A stretch of 64,000 nucleotides of DNA from Cylindrotheca closterium (GCA_933822405.4 CAKOGP040001112.1:589887-653886), one strand, 5' to 3'. Numbered from the stretch's first letter, positions 1 to 11,480 are shown. Translations and numbers: made by a program. The notes: a model not told the origin generated them from the letters alone.

Positions 1-479
1 TCAACATCGTTCCGATACGTACAGTACATGATGCTCTTTCTCATTGATCGGAACATTCGCCAATGACAACAAGTATGGTTCCGCCTTTTTGAGGAACCGT
101 TTGTCGCTTGTTGCATGAAGGATTCATTCTGCAATCACACATTTATGGGTGAATACCGAACGAAAGTAGAGTCACATGTGGTTAATGCGTGTCCTAATGA
201 GCTTTTAAAATGAAGGAATATTTTATATATTGATCGGCTGTCAACCATTTGTCGCAACGGTTTCCCGAATCCTAGTCACTTAATCACAAGCCCTATCCTG
301 CATAAATAATGTGCTAGAACGCTCTTGCCGGTGCACCACCGGAGTTTCGCACCAGCTATCCGCCACATTGAGAACTGCATATCCTGCACAGAAAAAGGAT
401 TTCGACATCTTGCTTTACGATTGACACACAAAAAACAAAACGATCGAATTTGTGCAAGGAAACAAATCACAAAGCAATC
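1..479. other. Intergenic left edge
   Basis: No coding region, RNA gene or repeat is supported here. The only open frame is a short antisense one with no recognisable features. The last part presumably holds the promoter and 5' UTR of the first ABCG gene, whose ATG is at 480. Confidence 0.5.
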
Positions 480-2654
480 ATGTCCGACGTAAGTTCACAT
501 TGATATTCCTACAAAGCATCAACCCACAAGGCCCTGATCTAATCTGTTTAATTGTTCTTGGATTCGAAGGATCCTACCGAGGAAAATTTGGTTGACGTTT
601 CTGCAACATTCCATCCGACTGCGTACGATGGATATGCTTTGATTGATAATGTCTCGACCACCAATGGAAAGAAGAAGCTTCTGAATGAGATGAACCTTTT
701 GTTCCCAGAGGGTAGTGTTTCGGCAATCCTTGGTCCTTCTGGAGCTGGAAAATCGACACTTTTGAACGTCTTGACCGACTCGTTGTCGTCAAACTCCAAA
801 GCCGTGGCAGACAGTAAGCAACTAAATTGTTCCGCTTTCCGTTTCGTAAACCCATCTAAAATGGTTGTGAATTCTACTTTGAAACAGTTCACTTGCCAGG
901 ACACTCATCATTTGTTCCACAAGACGACCAGTTGCATGGTTTCTTCACTGTCAAGTCGTATATGCACCATTATGCCAAGATGGCAAATCTCAAGTTGCCA
1001 AGAAAAGAATTGGATGCCAAGATTGACACGTTGTTGAAGCAACTCGGTCTTACCGAACAAAAGGGTACTCGTGTTGGTGACATTTTCCTCAAGGGTTTGA
1101 GTGGTGGTCAGAAGCGTCGTTTGTCTGTGGCATTGGAGGCATTGACCGACCCAATGAATCTTTTCTTGGACGAGCCAACTTCTGGTTTGGGTAAGTAAAA
1201 TGAATGTTTTCGAAACAGATTGGCGGTTAAAAGTCCTTGCTAATCCGTGTTATCTACACAGATGCCGAATCTGCTTTGCAGTTGATGGAGTTCCTCAAGA
1301 GCTATGCACGCGCTGCATCTGGACGACGTGTCATCTTGACTATTCACCAGCCTTCCACCTTTATCTGGCAGCTTATTGATAATGTCATTTTGCTTGCCAA
1401 GGGTAAACTCATGTACGAGGGTTCTCGTAAGAGCATGGAAGAATTTTTTGCGAAGTACGAACACCCAACTCCGCATGGATGGAATCCAGCTGATCACTAT
1501 GTTACCATGGTGAATGACGAGTTCAGAGACCACGCCAGAAGTGTCAATGAATGGGCGCAATCCTATCAAGATTGGCAAAAGAACCATCATTTGGGTGGAC
1601 CAAAATCGAGTGCATTCTTCTCACCCCCAAAGCGTAGCGGAAAAGAACGTACCACGTCGATGAATGCGGCTACCAACAAGGGCACAGTGGATACCAAAAG
1701 ATCGAATTCTTTCATGGCCGTCGGTCCGTTGTTGTATCGATACTTCCTCAACTTGTGGTTCAACCCTGGAATCCTCGGAACCCGTATTGCCATGTACTCG
1801 ATGCTCGGTAAGTCCAGTGCTGGTAGTATAAGGCCAAAATGCTGTACCATGAGCGTCGACGCTCACATTTTCTTGTCTTTTTTTAATGATCAGCTTTGAT
1901 GGTTGGAGGACTATTCTGGGAGCTTGGAGACCGCACGGACTACGAGTCCATTATCAGTCGGACTGCCGTTCTGTTCTACTGTGTCGCCTTTTTCATCTTT
2001 ATGAGTGTGGCTGTATTGCCATTCACTGTCATGGAACGAGGAATCGTCGACAAGGAGGTCTTGAATGGATACTACCATCCTATTGCTTATCAAGTTGCTC
2101 AAGGTCTTTCAACCATTCCTGCCGCCGGTGTCCTGGCAGGACTGACTTCGGTCATTATTGTGTTTATGCTGAAGCTAAACGACGGGTGGTGGTACTTTTT
2201 GAACATGTTCTTGGCCTTGTGTACTGCCGAGGCGCTCGCGCAGATGGTGTCACACGTCGTTCCGCACTTTGTGATTGGAATGGCTGGTATTGCTGGATTA
2301 TTTGGATTCTTTATGCTTTTCATGGGTTTCATGGTCATTCCGTCTGATTTCCCCTACGGTTTGGGTTGGACCTACGACGTTGCTTTCCACACGTACTCTT
2401 GGCGGTCGTTCATGGTGACGGAGTTCCAAAACTTGACATTTGACGATCCAAGGTCTCCTTTTGCAACCGGGCATGACGTTTTGAAATTTTACGAGATTGA
2501 AGATGTGAACAGATGGAACGATATGATTGTGCTAGCATGCTATGCAATTGCTATTCATTTGATCAGTTTCATGGTCTTAGTGATCCGCTACTCATACTTC
2601 AAGGGCAAGATCACCCCATTGAACGGGAAGAAGCACCCTGGTATGCAAATCTAA
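480..2654 (+). CDS. ABCG-family half transporter, copy 1
   Basis: Predicted ATP-driven half transporter of the ABCG (White/ABCG2-like) family, which dimerises in a membrane; the substrate cannot be told. Exons inferred at 480-488, 570-813, 888-1190, 1262-1807 and 1894-2654 give 620 aa with every junction in phase. The N-terminal nucleotide-binding domain shows Walker A GPSGAGKST (about residues 58-66), the signature LSGGQKRR, Walker B LFLDEPTSGLD (the final D restored by the exon 3/4 splice) and the H-loop TIHQPS. The C-terminal half holds about six membrane segments. This NBD-then-TMD order is typical of ABCG. The first coding exon is only ATG plus two codons. A close paralogue follows 686 bp downstream in the same orientation. 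Confidence 0.92.
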
Positions 2655-3340
2655 TCTGATGATAATTGTGCACCTCGGCAGAATACATCTCATGCTGCCT
2701 TTGTCGTGCTTTTAGACCAGGACTTCTCTGAAGCTGCCACCTAAAGGGATCATACAAGTTTCGTTGAAGTGATGACTGCAATCTCGAAAGATGGGATCAT
2801 TTATAGTACATGCTTGCATGATGATATATTGACTACCATAGTAATGCATCTCGATATTATTTTGTTTTGACTATCATACATTTAGATTCAGACCATCCGA
2901 CTATCAGCAGCTCGCTTTCAATTGTTTGGCACAGCGGTTCTTGTTTCTTATCGTTACGGATGATCTCACCATTGGCTTCATAAACAGGACAGACACGTTT
3001 TGCTTGCTTGTATGGTAACTATCTCCCGTGCTTGCGGGTGAATAATCGTGGAACAAACATTTTTTTAAAAATGCATGTGATTTGTGTATACTGTACGTGT
3101 ACACGTGTACCGGTACACGGTTGGGCTCAGATATTGTGCACATATATTATTCGAAATTTTGATCGCGGGTATCTTAGTTCGTCCATGATCTCCATTCCTG
3201 CATAGAAAGTACAACAAGACTCGTAGTTTCTACGTAAGATCCTTTTCCGCCATGTTCGTTGTCGACTGTAAACCCACAAAACGGCAAAAGAAAATATTGC
3301 ATGCACATCGTATTAAAATAATTACATTGCACAAGTAAAC
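2655..3340. other. Intergenic between the two ABCG copies
   Basis: No coding region is supported. It should contain the 3' UTR of copy 1 and the promoter of copy 2. The one notable structure is a pair of overlapping palindromes at 3095-3119 with a CACGTG core. Confidence 0.6.
3095..3119. repeat. Overlapping palindromes with a G-box core
   Basis: Two perfect palindromes overlap: a 12-mer at 3095-3106 (ACGTGTACACGT) and a 16-mer at 3104-3119 (CGTGTACCGGTACACG). A CACGTG core, the G-box/E-box recognised by many bZIP and bHLH factors, sits at 3102-3107. The site lies about 220 bp upstream of the ABCG copy 2 start. A regulatory role is inference. No matching structure was seen upstream of copy 1. 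Confidence 0.45.
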
Positions 3341-5559
3341 ATGGCCGAAGTAAGTTCGCAAAGGATGATGATAGTAAAGTGGTGTTGGCTCAGGTCTAAC
3401 CAGTTAGCTCCCGTTCCTCTTCTTTTCTCAGGATCATGTTGAACAAGCAATTCAACAAGCAGAATCGGTCGAAGTTGACAACGATGGTTTGGTCGACATC
3501 GCTCCTTCCTTCCACCCTACAAAAAACGATGGATATGCGTTGATTGATAATGTCTCGACCACCAGTGGAAAGAAGAAGCTTCTGAATGAGATGAACCTTT
3601 TGTTCCCAGAGGGCAGTGTTTCGGCAATTCTTGGTCCTTCTGGAGCTGGAAAATCGACGCTCTTGAACGTCTTGACCAATTCCTTGTCGTCGAACTCCAA
3701 AGCTGTGGCAGACAGTGAGTACCTTACTGGTACCCATTTGAATTTATCGCGCTACTGTATCTAAAATTGCTGTTATTTCTACTTTGAAACAGTTCACTTG
3801 CCAGGACACTCATCATTTGTTCCACAAGACGACCAGTTGCATGGTTTCTTCACTGTCAAGTCGTATATGAACCATTATGCCAAGCTAGCTAGAGTTAATA
3901 TGCCAAGAAATGAGCTGGATGCCAAGATTGACGAGTTGTTGAAGCAACTTGGTCTTACCGAACAAAAGGGTACTCGTGTCGGTGACATTTTCCTGAAGGG
4001 TTTGAGTGGAGGCCAGAAGCGTCGTCTGTCTGTGGCATTGGAGGCATTGACCGACCCAATGAATCTTTTCTTGGATGAGCCGACTTCTGGTTTGGGTAAG
4101 TCTACTTGATTCTATACATCTGTTAACCCGAGCCATCGATGCTAACTCTATTTGCTCCTCTTCTCGTCGAACACAGACGCCGAATCTGCTTTGCAGTTGA
4201 TGGAGTTTTTGAAAAACTATGCCCGGGGGGCATCTGGACGACGTGTAATCTTGACCATTCACCAACCTTCCACCTTTATCTGGCAGCTCATTGATAACGT
4301 CATTTTGCTTGCCAAGGGTAAACTTATGTACGAGGGTTCTCGTGAGAATATGGAGGCATTCTTTGCAAAGTACGAACATCCAACGCCGCGTGAATGGAAT
4401 CCAGCTGATCACTATGTTACCATGGTGAATGACGAGTTCAGAGACCACGCCAGAAGTGTCGATGAATGGGCGCAGTCCTATCAAGATTGGCAAAAGAACC
4501 ATCATTTGGGTGGACCAGAATCGAGTTCATTCTTTGCGCCTCCCAAGCGTAGCGGAAAAGAACGCACCACGTCGATGGTGGCAGCTGCCAACAAGGGCAC
4601 AGTGGATACCAAAAGATCGAATTCTTTCATGGCCGTCGGTCCGCTGCTATATCGATACTTCCTCAACTTGTGGTTCAACCCTGGAATCCTCGGAACCCGT
4701 ATTGCCATGTACTCGATGCTCGGTAAGTCCAGTGCTGGTAGTACAAGGCCAAAATGCTGTACGACGACCATCGACGCTCACATTTTCTTCTCTTTTTTAA
4801 TGATCAGCTTTGATGGTTGGAGGACTATTCTGGGAGCTTGGAGACCGCACGGACTACGAGTCCATTATCAGTCGGACTGCCGTTCTGTTCTACTGCGTCG
4901 CCTTTTTCATCTTTATGAGTGTGGCTGTATTGCCATTCACTGTCATGGAACGAGGAATCGTCGACAAGGAGGTCTTGAATGGATACTACCATCCTATTGC
5001 TTATCAAGTTGCTCAAGGTCTTTCAACCATTCCTGCCGCCGGTGTCCTGGCAGGACTGACTTCGGTCATTATTGTGTTTATGCTGAAGCTAAACGACGGG
5101 TGGTGGTACTTTTTGAACATGTTCTTGGCCTTGTGTACTGCCGAGGCGCTCGCGCAGATGGTGTCACACGTCGTTCCGCACTTTGTGATTGGAATGGCTG
5201 GTATTGCTGGATTATTTGGATTCTTTATGCTTTTCATGGGTTTCATGGTCCTTCCATCTGATTTCCCCTACGGTTTGGGGTGGACCTACGACGTTGCTTT
5301 CCACACGTACTCTTGGCGGTCGTTCATGGTGACGGAGTTCCAAAACTTGACATTTGACGATCCAAGGTCTCCCTTTGCAACCGGGCATGACGTTTTGAAA
5401 TTTTACGAGATTGAAGATGTGAACAGATGGAACGATATGATTGTGCTAGCATGCTATGCAATTGCCATTCATTTAATCAGTTTCGTTGTTTTGACGATCC
5501 GCTATACATTCTTCAAGGGCACGATCTATTCACTAAACGGGAAGAAGCACGCAGGATAG
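3341..5559 (+). CDS. ABCG-family half transporter, copy 2
   Basis: Tandem paralogue of the preceding gene with the same predicted role as a dimerising ABCG half transporter. Exons inferred at 3341-3349, 3432-3714, 3793-4095, 4177-4722 and 4808-5559 give 630 aa in phase. Walker A, LSGGQKRR, Walker B, the H-loop and about six membrane segments are all present. Intron positions match copy 1 exactly, and exons 3 and 4 have identical lengths (303 and 546 nt). The N-terminal tail before the shared DGYALIDNVSTT block differs, as do introns 1-3, the promoter and the last residues. Intron 4 and the first part of exon 5 are nearly identical between the copies. Both copies look intact. Confidence 0.92.
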
Positions 5560-5821
5560 CGAATTTCAATGTAACTGCACTCGCTTGGAAGTTAGCCCCG
5601 TAATGTGAACTAGATGTTGGTACATTTCATTTTTAAGATGTTGCATAACTCTAGGATAACACTGAATACAATAAGCGTATGATTTACTTTCTTCTTTGCC
5701 ATTCGCTTACCGGGCTGTAGATGGTAACGTTGACATGAAGACGAAACAGTCTATCATATTTTAAAATCATATTTTCGCACCAAAGGACACAGCAGAGCAA
5801 TGAGGAATGATAGTACCAGCT

Positions 5822-6517
5822 CTAGGAGGCCTGTTCTTCGTCACCAAGGGCCATAATAGAGGAGTCGTCAGATGTTGACCTACGGTTCCAGGCAGTTTCG
5901 ACAGCCTTTGCTCCAACAGCCAAAACCGCAAAGCCCAAAATTCCGCCGACCAAGGCGCCAATGGCCGCCTTGGTTGAGGAGACCTTGGTGCCCCGACCTT
6001 CAACAGCGGGAAGCGTCGATACCAAAACCCCAGTGCTGGTGGGTTCTATGGAGGGCCCACTGGTTGGTCCAGATGTAGGACCAGTTGTGGGTCCCGAGGT
6101 CGGTCCCCAAGTGGGCGTACCGCTGGGAGCAGAAGTTGGACCCGAGGTGGGTCCCAAAGTAGGCGCACTGCTGGTAGCCGAAGTTGGGCTGTTAGTGGGC
6201 AAAGTGGATGGAGTAGCGCTTGGATTCCAAGTGGGAGACATAGTATCGATATCGTCGTTGTCAAAGACGACTTGGTGGACACACTTTGTAGTAACCTTGT
6301 TGCCACCATCGTCCATGGGTGTTGTCTTTTCGACGCACTTCGATTTCGTGGTATAGTTGTTGTTGGCGCCTCGTTTTGCACGGCGGGCAATCTGATTTCC
6401 ATCGACAGTAGTTGTCAAGCTGCTGGTCGAAGCCGATGTTAGCTCAAAGAGGCAGAGGAGAAGGAAAGAAACAAAGCAGTTTCGCTTGGTGGAGGAGGAC
6501 GAGTTGATGAGCTTCAT
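5822..6517 (-). CDS. GPTS-repeat single-pass membrane protein
   Basis: 231-aa protein of unknown function with no intron. The N-terminus has a basic start and a hydrophobic stretch ending in ELTSA, which reads as a signal peptide. The middle (about residues 90-165) is a low-complexity run of short GPTS, GPTT and APSG units that also occurs in many diatom secreted or surface proteins. Near the C-terminus AIGALVGGILGFAVLAVG is a likely transmembrane helix, followed by a short charged tail. Together these suggest a type I membrane protein with a stalk-like, possibly O-glycosylated, extracellular region. Role is not known. Confidence 0.75.
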   Translation of the reverse strand: MKLINSSSSTKRNCFVSFLLLCLFELTSASTSSLTTTVDGNQIARRAKRGANNNYTTKSKCVEKTTPMDDGGNKVTTKCVHQVVFDNDDIDTMSPTWNPSATPSTLPTNSPTSATSSAPTLGPTSGPTSAPSGTPTWGPTSGPTTGPTSGPTSGPSIEPTSTGVLVSTLPAVEGRGTKVSSTKAAIGALVGGILGFAVLAVGAKAVETAWNRRSTSDDSSIMALGDEEQAS

Positions 6518-7186
6518 AGTGACGGTTCTTGTGATGTCGATTGATGTATATCAGAATCCAGATAATTGATTTGTGAGAGCAATCCTTCCTTCTCTCTATT
6601 TCAATTGATCATCCCATTGAAACTTCTGCATCATGGTTTGCCAATGGGTTTGAGTCTTGGTTCTCGTTTGGAATGGGTTTGTTAGATGAGGTGTGGGTCC
6701 GGTTGGACAAAATCCTCAAACTGGTCTCGACACCCAACCTAGAAATCATCGTTAACAATTGCGGCCTAGTAAGATACACATTGTGTCAATCTTTCCCAAT
6801 ATCACAGAATCGTCATTGTTCGTCGTCTCCAACGTTGCCGCTGCATCATGAGGCTATTGGATGAAGATGGAGGAATAACTGTTTTTTGTGTGCGGTTTTC
6901 GTTCATGTTGTGACTACTTCGACTTTTTCCAAAGGACTTTAAAAGTTCGTTTTGGGCACTGCGACCTGCGACACAAACCTCAGTAAGTTTTGCAATTTGT
7001 GTCGCGATTTCTGTTGCGATGTCTTGACGATGATAGGTCTACTTATTTGACACTAGTGAGGATGAAACGCAATAAGATTAGATTAACTTGCAACGAAATT
7101 GTTTAGTCGACTTGCCAATCAATCGAACCGCTCGGTACGGTACGGTATTGGACGCTATGATTGGTCTCACTTGATGCGTGGGAGGT
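6518..7186. other. Intergenic
   Basis: No convincing gene. The only forward frame (6673-6864) is short and featureless. It holds one copy of the TGACTACTTCGACT motif (6911-6924) and, near 7135-7150, a short GGTAC direct repeat. The 3' UTR of the aminotransferase and the promoter of the GPTS gene should both lie here. Confidence 0.5.
6911..6924 (+). promoter_or_regulatory. Recurrent TCGACYACTTCGA-type motif
   Basis: Reads TGACTACTTCGACT, one mismatch from the form seen upstream of other genes in this window. It lies about 390 bp upstream of the GPTS-gene start, so its link to a promoter is weak. Confidence 0.2.
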
Positions 7187-9387
7187 TTAAGAGAGCGCAT
7201 CTTCCTCGTTTCTCTCCTCGACTTGCTTCGTTACACTTTTATTGACCAATCCATCTCTTAAAACCTTTATTGGCACAGGAACATTGCCTTGGTTGAGGCT
7301 TTTCAACACGTCGTGTGATGTCACCCACCATATGTCGTTGGGGGAAATGATTTCGGTTGAAATGAGCTGCGAAAAGCTTGCATAGCTTTTCGTATTCCTT
7401 TTCAGGGCTTTCTCTGCTGCGCTGTAGATACCTGCGGCATCTTTGAGCACTCTCTCATACGAAATGAAATCCTCAAGCGGGTCGTGAACCTCTGCAACTG
7501 CCAATGATGTACCTTCTGTTGGAGAAAGTCGAAAGCTAGCAAGTGAAGGACCGTTCAATTGTCTGCTTTCACGGTGAACATAAAGATCAGACATCAGATC
7601 GAAATCGTAGAGTGGGAGCAACTTCCAGCCATGCTCCGCAATCTGCACTATTGCATCGCAGATAAAGTCCACTTCTTCGGGTGAAATGAAATAATTAAAG
7701 TTGACGCGTGCCCAGCCAAATTTGAAGGCAGCGTATCCCTTTTGAGCAAGAAAACGAACCCTTTCACTTGATTCATAGCTCGCATTGAATAATCGATGTG
7801 CATACGGTCCCGCACACTGCAACTGAAGAAAAGCGATGATGACTTAGCACGGAATGGAGCGAGAATGGAAAGGTACTTGGAACGTCGTTGACTTACACTG
7901 CAACCAGATCTTGCTTGAATACCATATACATCATTGAGGATTGCCACAACAAAGTTTGGATGAAACAACATTCTAGGAGTAGATGCCGCTCTATTGAGCC
8001 CTATTGGTTTAAGGCTGGATCGAATATGTGATCGAATGTTGAATGACATGATCGTCACACGCCTGTCCACATCGAAATATGTCCCTCGATCGCTCCCCAT
8101 GAGTTCAACTTTGTCGCTATTTTCAAGCTTTGAGAATGCCATCTTGCAGTACTCTCTTTCGATGGCTTCAATTCTTTGACTCCCAACCAACTCTTTCACT
8201 TGAAACGCCAATCCACAACGAATGGCTTGAATGATACCGGGTGTACCAGCATCTTCCCTTGTTTCGGCGGAAGCTTCATACACTTGGGTCCAAGTAGACA
8301 CAAATGGAACAGTACCGCCACCAGGAAAAGTGGGGGTTTTGCTGGAATCAAAGATGGAACGCTTGGCAACCAATAGGCCACTACATCCAGGGCCTCCGAT
8401 GAACTTGTGCGGCGACATGAAGATTGCATCCATTGACTCCTCTTCGTTCTCAGCGTCCATGTCGATATCAACATATGCCCCATTACCTGCAAAGTCGAAG
8501 AAAGCCAAAGCATTGTGCTGTGTTTTATTACGTTAGGTACACCAATTCGTATTTGAGACAACAAGGAATCAAGCGCAAACTGGCACAAGCAACGCCACAC
8601 TTTTACATACCTTAGGAAGAAGACGAGCATACTTCTTTGCGTCAATGCAAATTTCAGTGACATTTGACCCAGCGCAGAAGCTGCCAATCCTCATGGGGCG
8701 ATCCTTATACTCGGACAATTTTGCTTCCAAGACTTTGGTATCGGGACAGCCATCTTCATCTTCCGGGATGACAACAACGGTCGCAATTGATTCTCTCCAT
8801 GGGAGTTTGTTTGAGTGATGTTCAAAGGGCCAGATGAAGACAACTGATCGTTGTTCGTCTGGCATCATGGAGTCTGAATCCTGCCATTTGGCGGCCGAAA
8901 GGTCTGGAAGATAAATTCCAAGGACCTTCATCATCTTTTCGATCGCACCAGTGCAACCTGTCCCAACAAAAAGTGTGGCATACTTTTCTGGAGGTGCATT
9001 GAGGCTCTTGGATATGATCTGACGAGCTTCTTCTCGCAAGTGGGTGGTAATGGCACCTGTGGCGCTGGCTTCCGTGTGGGTATTTGCGTAGAAAGGATAT
9101 ACTCTGGTTGTCAGGAAGTCTTCCATGACCTTCAAGTATCTGCCTGAGGCTGTGTAATCTGCATAGACTATGTGACGGGTTCCGAATGGCGTAGATATCT
9201 TTTGCAGTCCTCCAACAACGTTTCGTCGGATCACTGCGATGGGATCCTCGACTGCATTCTTGTTATGCACTTGCTGCTGATGATCCGAGTATTTGTTGTT
9301 GTTGCTGCTGCTGCTGCTGTTGTTGTTGTGAGCCACAGCAGATGATTCGACACCTGGAAGGGATCCTTTCGATTTGCAGTTCCCCAT
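7187..9387 (-). CDS. Class V aminotransferase / cysteine-desulfurase-like PLP enzyme
   Basis: Predicted pyridoxal-phosphate enzyme of fold type I, class V. Exons 8611-9387, 7897-8517 and 7187-7822 join in phase to 677 aa. The motif SPHKFIGGPG contains the expected Schiff-base lysine (about K297), preceded by the cofactor-binding region DFAGNGAYVDID; RSGCSLQCAGPY near the exon 2/3 junction fits the later active-site segment. Whether the reaction is desulfuration, transamination or something else cannot be told. The start MGNCKSKG matches an N-myristoylation signal (Gly2) with a palmitoylatable Cys4. It is followed by an Asn/Ser-rich linker encoded by a CAA/CAG-type repeat, so attachment to a cytosolic membrane face is inferred. 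A canonical plastid or mitochondrial presequence is not visible. Confidence 0.87.
9291..9330. repeat. Trinucleotide repeat inside the aminotransferase coding region
   Basis: Imperfect GTT/GCT run on the plus strand, read on the minus strand as poly-Ser/poly-Asn in the N-terminal linker of the class V aminotransferase. It is likely to vary in length between strains. Confidence 0.7.
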
Positions 9388-10109
9388 TGTAATTGAAAAC
9401 TTTGATCATTGAAATTATGGCCATGCGATAGTCCAAGCGAGAAGTGACAACCTTGTCTCCTTTGACTGAGGCAAAAGCTTGTTCTTAAATAATGTGTGAT
9501 TGGCATGCAGTTCATGCGGCGTTGCATTTGATAGTGATGAAGATAGTGACGATAATTACTACCCCACCAGCGCCAAAGCCTGCGATTATGTGAACAGAAA
9601 TAGGGTGCCTATTTTACCATATATATTAGAGTTCTAAGTGCACTACATTTAAGTTTCTGCGTAGTTTTCATTATTTGCATTTATCGTTGTTTCATTCACT
9701 TTCAAAATGTAACCCCGGGTACCAGGTACTCTGCATAGCAATCTTGTGTATGAAGAGATATCAAAGATGTTGGCGTTACCAAGTATTCGAACCAATCAAT
9801 TCATGAATCAGGTTACTGGAAAAATAGAACAGAGAAAAGCATTCGAACCAATCCAACACGACTCGAAGACGTGTGACGTACAGACATTCTAAAAATTGTC
9901 TCGTGGCAATTTTAGGCCAACGGACGTTTTCAGTACAGTAGGTACTAGAGGTGTTCTGCTGAGTCAGTACCGCCAGCTCAAATTCTTCTCCAATCGTGGG
10001 GCACCGGAATTGTGGTGTCAAGGGATCTTTCCATCACGAAAATGAAATGATCTTCTGCGTCTCACAATTTTTTACACTTGTGTAACAACAAAAACAACGA
10101 AAACAAGTC
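9388..10109. other. Intergenic, divergent promoters
   Basis: Lies between divergent genes for the aminotransferase (minus) and bZIP 1 (plus). No gene is supported. Two short repeats stand out: a 13-mer ATTCGAACCAATC at 9785-9797 and again at 9841-9853, and GGTACCAGGTACTCT at 9718-9732, which recurs downstream of bZIP 1. Confidence 0.5.
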
Positions 10110-11043
10110 ATGGCAGCTTTGTCCAAAGAAACATCCTCTAACTTGAAAGGTCCTGCAGCAGCAGCCCGCGCTCGCAAGCGTCGCATTGCCTTGCGAAAGA
10201 ATAATGTTTCTTTGGAGGAAGTCATTGATGGAGGTTCTCGCAAGCGTTCCAAAATTAACACTAATGAAACTACAGGTGACTTGGTCGATTCTGAGACCAA
10301 GAAACCCAAACCATCGATCACCGGCATCAAGAAACAATCTCGTTACGTGCCCGGTGTGCCAATGACCAAAGAAGAACTCAAGGCCTGGCGCAAGGAAGCT
10401 AGGCGCGTTCGCAACCGGGAATCCGCTGCAGAATCCCGTCGCCGCAATCGCGATCGCATTGGCGTTTTGGAATCGGAAGTTGAAATCCTCAAGTCCAAGT
10501 ACTCCGCAGCGTTGAAGTACATTATGGATCTCGAAGGAAATGATTCTTTCACTCCCCAAGTTTTGAGGCAAGACCTCATCGAAGCCCGTACCGGTACTTA
10601 TCAAGTCCCCAAGATAGTCCCCTATGGAGCTCTTACGTTGAATGCAGTGGAGCAACATGAAATGGAATGCATTGGTAGTGGTGGTATTGCTCCGCATATA
10701 TTGATCTCTCGACCAACAGCAGCTTGTGTCCTGATCTATTAAACTACGGTTACTCCTTGTAACCGCTAATACCTTTCCAGCAGCGAAGATCGCGAACGCA
10801 AACCACCACCACCACCAAAATCCGCATGCCCATGCCATTTCTCCAATGCCCTCTTCGGACAGCAGCTCTCACGGAGATAGTGATTCTGACTTTGGTACTA
10901 CGAGCCATCATGATGATTCTAACAACAATGCCAGCTCAGGAGACTCGGTCATGGCCGAGTCTGAGCTGGGTGATTTCCTCATGGATACCTTTGAAGGTCT
11001 AGACACTTTTGAAGTCAACGGCCTCTTAGCCGCTAGTGTCTGA
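10110..11043 (+). CDS. bZIP transcription factor 1
   Basis: Predicted sequence-specific DNA-binding factor that dimerises by a leucine zipper. The basic region is ARRVRNRESAAESRRRNR (around residue 98-115), followed by heptad hydrophobics LESEVEILKSKYSAAL. A preceding block YVPGVPMTKEELKAWRKE is shared with the next gene. Reading straight through gives 210 aa ending at 10742. A downstream frame rich in Ser, Asp, His and Asn continues in phase if an intron at 10675-10783 is removed, giving 274 aa with an acidic, activation-domain-like tail. The acceptor TTTCCAGCAG is good but the donor GTAGTG is weak, so the spliced 3' end is less certain than the bZIP domain. Confidence 0.8.
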
Positions 11044-11480
11044 CTGACTAAACCTTCTGTTAATGGGTGCCTATCATACTTTGATAAGGACCCTCCCTAA
11101 ATGTGTCCACACACGAACTCACTCGGAGCTTGTCCAATAAAGACTACAAAAGGTAGTCTTATCTCGCCAATGACATTGCATAATCTAAAGCAGCATTTTT
11201 CAACAAAACAATAGTATTTTGACATGAATAACGATCGTAACTTCATCCTTCCTTGTATGGTACCAGGTACTCTCAGCTTTGTCAAAAGTAACGATTCTAT
11301 GATGATGATGATGATTCCATTCTCAAATCTTCTTCTTCGAAGGTCGAAAACACTAATGCAGTACTCAACACGGTCGAAAACAGAAAATTCTAGTTCCACG
11401 AGGAACCATTCAATTTGAAAAAAGCCTACGGCATACTCTCATACGTTTCTACGTGGGATCATTGATTATGTCAGTTCAAC
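11044..11480. other. Intergenic between the bZIP genes
   Basis: No gene supported. It contains an AATAAA at about 11136 that could serve bZIP 1 polyadenylation, the repeated 15-mer GGTACCAGGTACTCT at 11259-11273, and a short GAT repeat near 11300. Confidence 0.5.

Noticed and set aside
3885..4505. Minus-strand open frame of 206 codons over ABCG copy 2
   Set aside because: It overlaps the ABCG signature region and spans its intron; a shadow caused by codon bias.
5960..6235. Short repeats in the GPTS gene, considered as a CRISPR or satellite array
   Set aside because: The repeats are in-frame codons for GPTS units with irregular spacing and no conserved spacer length; they are explained by the protein.
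10743..11043. A separate small gene downstream of bZIP 1
   Set aside because: Its frame joins bZIP 1 in phase via a plausible acceptor and its composition fits an activation domain, so I treat it as the second exon.
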